Virus record (IMG/VR): IMGVR_UViG_3300008120_005083
Coordinates: 1-26,411 of that record
DNA: 26,411 nucleotides
Direction: 5' to 3' (one strand)
From: a virus
Shown: in pieces, positions 24,501 through 26,411 of the stretch
Position numbering within the stretch: position 1 is the first letter of the stretch
How the letters are laid out: every line of letters begins with the position of its first letter
The notes under the pieces: model-generated
The model's input: the letters and a program-made list of their open reading frames with translations, nothing else
What the model was told of the DNA's origin: nothing
Databases searched by the model: none
Position numbers and translations under genes: made by a program

Positions 24501-26074
24501 TCGTCTGTTGCGATATATAATCTTGAACCTATAGGAATTGTATCTTTTATATTATTAAAAATCTCTTCAGCAGATATGAATAGATGTTTGTACTGAAAAT
24601 CGTTTCTTCGGATATGAATTGCGTAATACTGTTGATCGCCTAACCAATTAATTGTTTGCCAAGCCATATCTGTTATTTCTGTTTTATAATGTACGTGGCG
24701 TCCAATTAATCTTTTTAACTCATTCTGTTTTGAAGTGTGGATTGTTTGATAAAAATTTCCTAGAAGAGTTCCATCGAAAAATATACAATCCCCATCTCCC
24801 ATAAAATCTTCTTTATTTAAAACTTCTCTGTTCTTGGTGAAGTCTGTATTCGGTTTAATTTTTTCGAAGTTCAACACATATCTCGGTACTTCATAGTCCA
24901 TAACTTTTGATGCAATAGTTGATATGTTGCCAAATGATGGTTCTATCTGTTTAATACTACAGAACTCTTCGAATGACATAACACCAATCCCCAAATCGTC
25001 TATATCAAAAAAATCCTCCAATCCAAACTCATCACGAAGAAGATACATTTTATATTTTGGTGGTAATACTAGTACTTTATTTGTTAGATAAGCAATACAC
25101 ACCGCCAACTCTAATGACATTCTAATATTATTGAATCCACCGGGCCACGGACGTAAAACAATGTATCCAGCAGAACCATCGTAAAATTTTAAAATGTCAG
25201 ATGTATCCCATTTTAAATGGTATAAAAAGTCAGTTCGTTCCTGAGAAACGTTTGTCAATAAAAGTTTATCTATAACGTTTTTTGCTGATTGAAGTGGTAT
25301 ATTCATATTTCTGTCCATAGTATATGCCTGTTTAAACCACAGGTATGATTTACTTATATCCAATATTTCGTTTGGAAAATGTATAAGTTTACTTACGTCA
25401 GTATCTCCAACATTTTTCCAAGCAGTACAATATCCAAAATCTTCTACATAATTTATATGTAATTTATTCTTTTTTACAGCGTAATCAAGCCCCCACATTT
25501 CTGCTTCCCAACGCTTTGTCTGTCTACGTATGCCCTCAGACGCTTCTTTATAATCTTGAATTATTTTTTTTAGTGTTTTGAAATTGATACAAAATGGATA
25601 CATAATGCCCCACCCGTATCTATCAGACTCATCCACAGTCCAATTGTTCAAAGGATAATAGTGAATAAATCTTTGAGCTATAATCTCATCATCTTTGGGT
25701 TGATATGTTATTGGTTCCAAAAAAATCATGTCTGGGTCTAGAAACAGTAACGTATCATCATCCTTAAAATAGTTGTTATCACACAACCATTTAATGCTCA
25801 TATACTTATTCGGAATTGCACCCCACCAATGCTTTTCTCCACGCTTGGCATGCTCTTCTGTATTTTCCCACTCCAATGCGTAATCGGGAAGATCTATAAC
25901 TGTTACATCTTTATCGGTATAAACATCAAATGGACGATGTTCGCCCATTTCATCAAGACACCGCAAAAATATCAATTTACCGTTTTGATTAACTTTCTTC
26001 CGTGACCAGTTTAATAAACGACACTGCCACGATTGATAATCACTATTACTAGTTGGTACTATGATATAATCCAT
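21515..26074 (-). CDS. Five-domain fused glycosyltransferase
   Basis: A 1519-residue protein that reads as five enzymes in a row. (1) About 1-245: GT-A fold with DPDM (113-116), preceded by WWGAIPNKYMSIKWL, resembling hydroxyproline arabinosyltransferases. (2) About 300-610: O-fucosyltransferase-like, with RPWPGGFNNIRMSLELA, HIRRNDF (487-493) and ATDE (522-525). (3) About 637-925 and (4) about 926-1235: two copies of the Skp1-type GlcNAc transferase domain, with FVSIAAYHD and FVNIASFRD starts, GVVWAR and SVCWAR, and metal-type DAH (728-730) and DSH (1016-1018). (5) About 1275-1495: lysyl-hydroxylase-type glucosyltransferase, with VLVMDGYDTLF (1344-1354), SAEQIF, YVNAGTYMG and NIDQG. No signal peptide or membrane segment. 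ATG at 26074 has GGGAG upstream and overlaps the epimerase by 26 bases. Domains 3-5 are the best supported; the sugars used are unknown. Confidence 0.75.
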   Translation of the reverse strand: MDYIIVPTSNSDYQSWQCRLLNWSRKKVNQNGKLIFLRCLDEMGEHRPFDVYTDKDVTVIDLPDYALEWENTEEHAKRGEKHWWGAIPNKYMSIKWLCDNNYFKDDDTLLFLDPDMIFLEPITYQPKDDEIIAQRFIHYYPLNNWTVDESDRYGWGIMYPFCINFKTLKKIIQDYKEASEGIRRQTKRWEAEMWGLDYAVKKNKLHINYVEDFGYCTAWKNVGDTDVSKLIHFPNEILDISKSYLWFKQAYTMDRNMNIPLQSAKNVIDKLLLTNVSQERTDFLYHLKWDTSDILKFYDGSAGYIVLRPWPGGFNNIRMSLELAVCIAYLTNKVLVLPPKYKMYLLRDEFGLEDFFDIDDLGIGVMSFEEFCSIKQIEPSFGNISTIASKVMDYEVPRYVLNFEKIKPNTDFTKNREVLNKEDFMGDGDCIFFDGTLLGNFYQTIHTSKQNELKRLIGRHVHYKTEITDMAWQTINWLGDQQYYAIHIRRNDFQYKHLFISAEEIFNNIKDTIPIGSRLYIATDETNRQFFEPLARHYKLYFYDEVAKATKINPHYNYIPIIEQLICTRAIKFIGNDYSTLSSYAYRMRGYMNDVLDKNFYINTKPYDELDQLDFLHHEKYVANWSREYKDSWNFENKTIFVSIAAYHDKQLIPTLKDLYNTVHNLDRITVGVHLQHDDEHHQLLLNENFPNIKIIYTPKEDSKGVVWARELIKDKLYTNEDYFFQIDAHSRFRPNWDNILINQLETCRFHNTKTLLSTYPNHFDLSETNQEYITKIPTNAPLVIKQFLSSENEKDNRLDPRNLGAMSDYEIVDNKWIAGGFIFAPSDWLKEIQVPNQIVSKGEEDVQLFLSYLNGWDVKLTSEAVVWHNYNAADLDGSAYRRPNLNKLQDNSINVINKILEENNYTRSVQQLEEYLGVTFRLKPKTIFVNIASFRDDQLVRTINSCLSQAKYPENIRIGLCWQYDETEDTTVFDNDPRIKIHKVFWKDVEGSVCWARHLVQDKFFNDEDFYMQVDSHTIFAKDWDEMLMGMYSELPNPKSIISIGPPYYYDMTAVAALPPLDGEVVEERDGILYDAQVKKQKIDNINPHSSYFTYGFLPADNLEKPIPSRHISAAIVFAPGFWVREVPYDPNLYFHGEESTLAMRSWTRGWDLFNPNKFVAWHLKYYFPDRLRHWNTFDQNIINDMAQKSVERHHRILRNIDGGKDLGIYGLGNERSIKEWEIYSGVSYLHGIAHPSVYKGITPNPITITESWEWWEEYKHDERIKFDIESNSRKLKILVWAFEETQDIAREKAKYLLDTASKYNIEVEFIGIGQVFNPRNTRERLILLQQQLRTLYNSEDIVLVMDGYDTLFNNTPTVALTNFIKKDTRVLISAEQIFTYQYSQFQEKYEKINSPYKYVNAGTYMGYANSLISMIDELLEIPAPFDSNIDQGLLGVWVHNNIENTYKVQMDTNCDVFWVTCKDWQLLGDLARGSNSVLVNPKTNTQAFIIHNAGNGAPEHYRSYEQAYLAIMGKQNV

Positions 26075-26411
26075 ACTGCTCCCGTATCCAGTTAAATGTA
26101 CGAGTCATTCCTTCTTCTAATGTAATAGCAGGTTCCCAATTTAACAATGCTTTTACTTTGTCATTATGTGAATTTCTTCCACGTACTCCCAACGGTCCTT
26201 CAATGTGTTTACGTTGGAGTTTGACATTTGCTGCATTTTCAATAATGGTAATCAATTCATTAACAGATACCATTCGGTCTGACCCAATATTAAATGCCGA
26301 TTGATGTGGACTATCCATTACTCGAATTGTCCCCTCTACCGCATCGTCAATATACAAGAATGACCGTGTTTGTTCACCGTCACCCCACACTTCAATCGTA
26401 TCAGAGTTGGT
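26049..26411 (-). CDS. GDP-mannose 3,5-epimerase-like, C-terminal part (runs off window)
   Basis: The last 120 residues of an NAD-dependent epimerase of the extended short-chain dehydrogenase family. The gene is cut by the right edge of the window; the frame stays open to the last base. The segment VWGDGEQTRSFLYIDDAVEG, then FNIGSDRMVSVNEL, HIEGPLGVRGRNSHN and LLNWEPAITLEEGM closely follows plant and bacterial GDP-mannose 3,5-epimerase, especially 'GP.GVRGRNS.N'. That enzyme makes GDP-L-galactose (and GDP-L-gulose) from GDP-mannose. The catalytic Tyr-x-x-x-Lys and the Rossmann loop are outside the window. Its stop overlaps the glycosyltransferase start, so it likely supplies the sugar nucleotide to it. 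A related UDP/GDP-sugar epimerase is possible. Confidence 0.75.
   Translation of the reverse strand, partial: TNSDTIEVWGDGEQTRSFLYIDDAVEGTIRVMDSPHQSAFNIGSDRMVSVNELITIIENAANVKLQRKHIEGPLGVRGRNSHNDKVKALLNWEPAITLEEGMTRTFNWIREQYGLYHSTN

Noticed and set aside
16775-26411. Idea that the glycan genes modify phage DNA bases
   Set aside because: The dioxygenase looks like the prolyl-hydroxylase/PHYH type rather than a TET/JBP enzyme, no nucleotide-hydroxymethyl synthase is present, and the transferase domains resemble protein glycosyltransferases. It is not excluded, only less likely.

Overview
The window is a gene-dense piece of a tailed double-stranded DNA phage genome, AT-rich. Every gene that can be supported lies on the minus strand, so transcription runs from the right end of the window to the left. 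The phage assignment rests on a tape-measure protein, a hub/baseplate gene run, a T4-type baseplate/tail chaperone, a gp32-type single-strand DNA-binding protein and a RecA/UvsX-type recombinase start. The baseplate set suggests a contractile-tailed (myovirus-like) phage. No sheath, tube or capsid gene is in the window and the host cannot be read from it. There is no tRNA, CRISPR array, insertion sequence or integrase, and no stretch over 300 bases without a gene. Most genes abut or overlap by a few bases.

In the direction of transcription there are three regions. (1) 26411-16775, a glycan and hydroxylation module: the end of a GDP-mannose 3,5-epimerase-like gene, a 1519-residue protein that reads as five fused glycosyltransferase domains, two tandem NodU/TobZ-type carbamoyltransferases, a 2-oxoglutarate/Fe(II) dioxygenase and a DUF6065-like protein. 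The domain mix (arabinosyltransferase-like, O-fucosyltransferase-like, two Skp1-GlcNAc-transferase-like and one lysyl-hydroxylase-type glucosyltransferase) resembles eukaryotic glycosylation of hydroxyproline and hydroxylysine. I infer that the module hydroxylates a protein and builds a carbamoylated glycan on it. (2) 16757-3700, a small unknown gene, a SNF2-type helicase, then the tail module: T4-type baseplate chaperone with an overlapping ATG-less reading frame (frameshift or TTG start), a five-repeat FKG protein, a tape measure with six tandem repeats of about 59 residues, a baseplate/tube-cap-like protein, a LysM/gpX-like protein, a hub-like protein and one unknown. (3) 3691-1, replication and recombination: a very short family-A polymerase-like protein, an unknown, an Ntn-hydrolase, the gp32-like SSB and the start of the recombinase.

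The two clearest promoters (TTGACA, 17 bp, TATTAT or TAGATT) sit in the only sizeable intergenic gaps, before the SSB and the recombinase. In both, the -10 element lies inside an inverted repeat. The SSB leader has three (U)UUAAAC repeats just before its ribosome binding site, recalling the translational operator of T4 gene 32. Together these suggest that the replication genes are controlled separately from the long late-type operon upstream.
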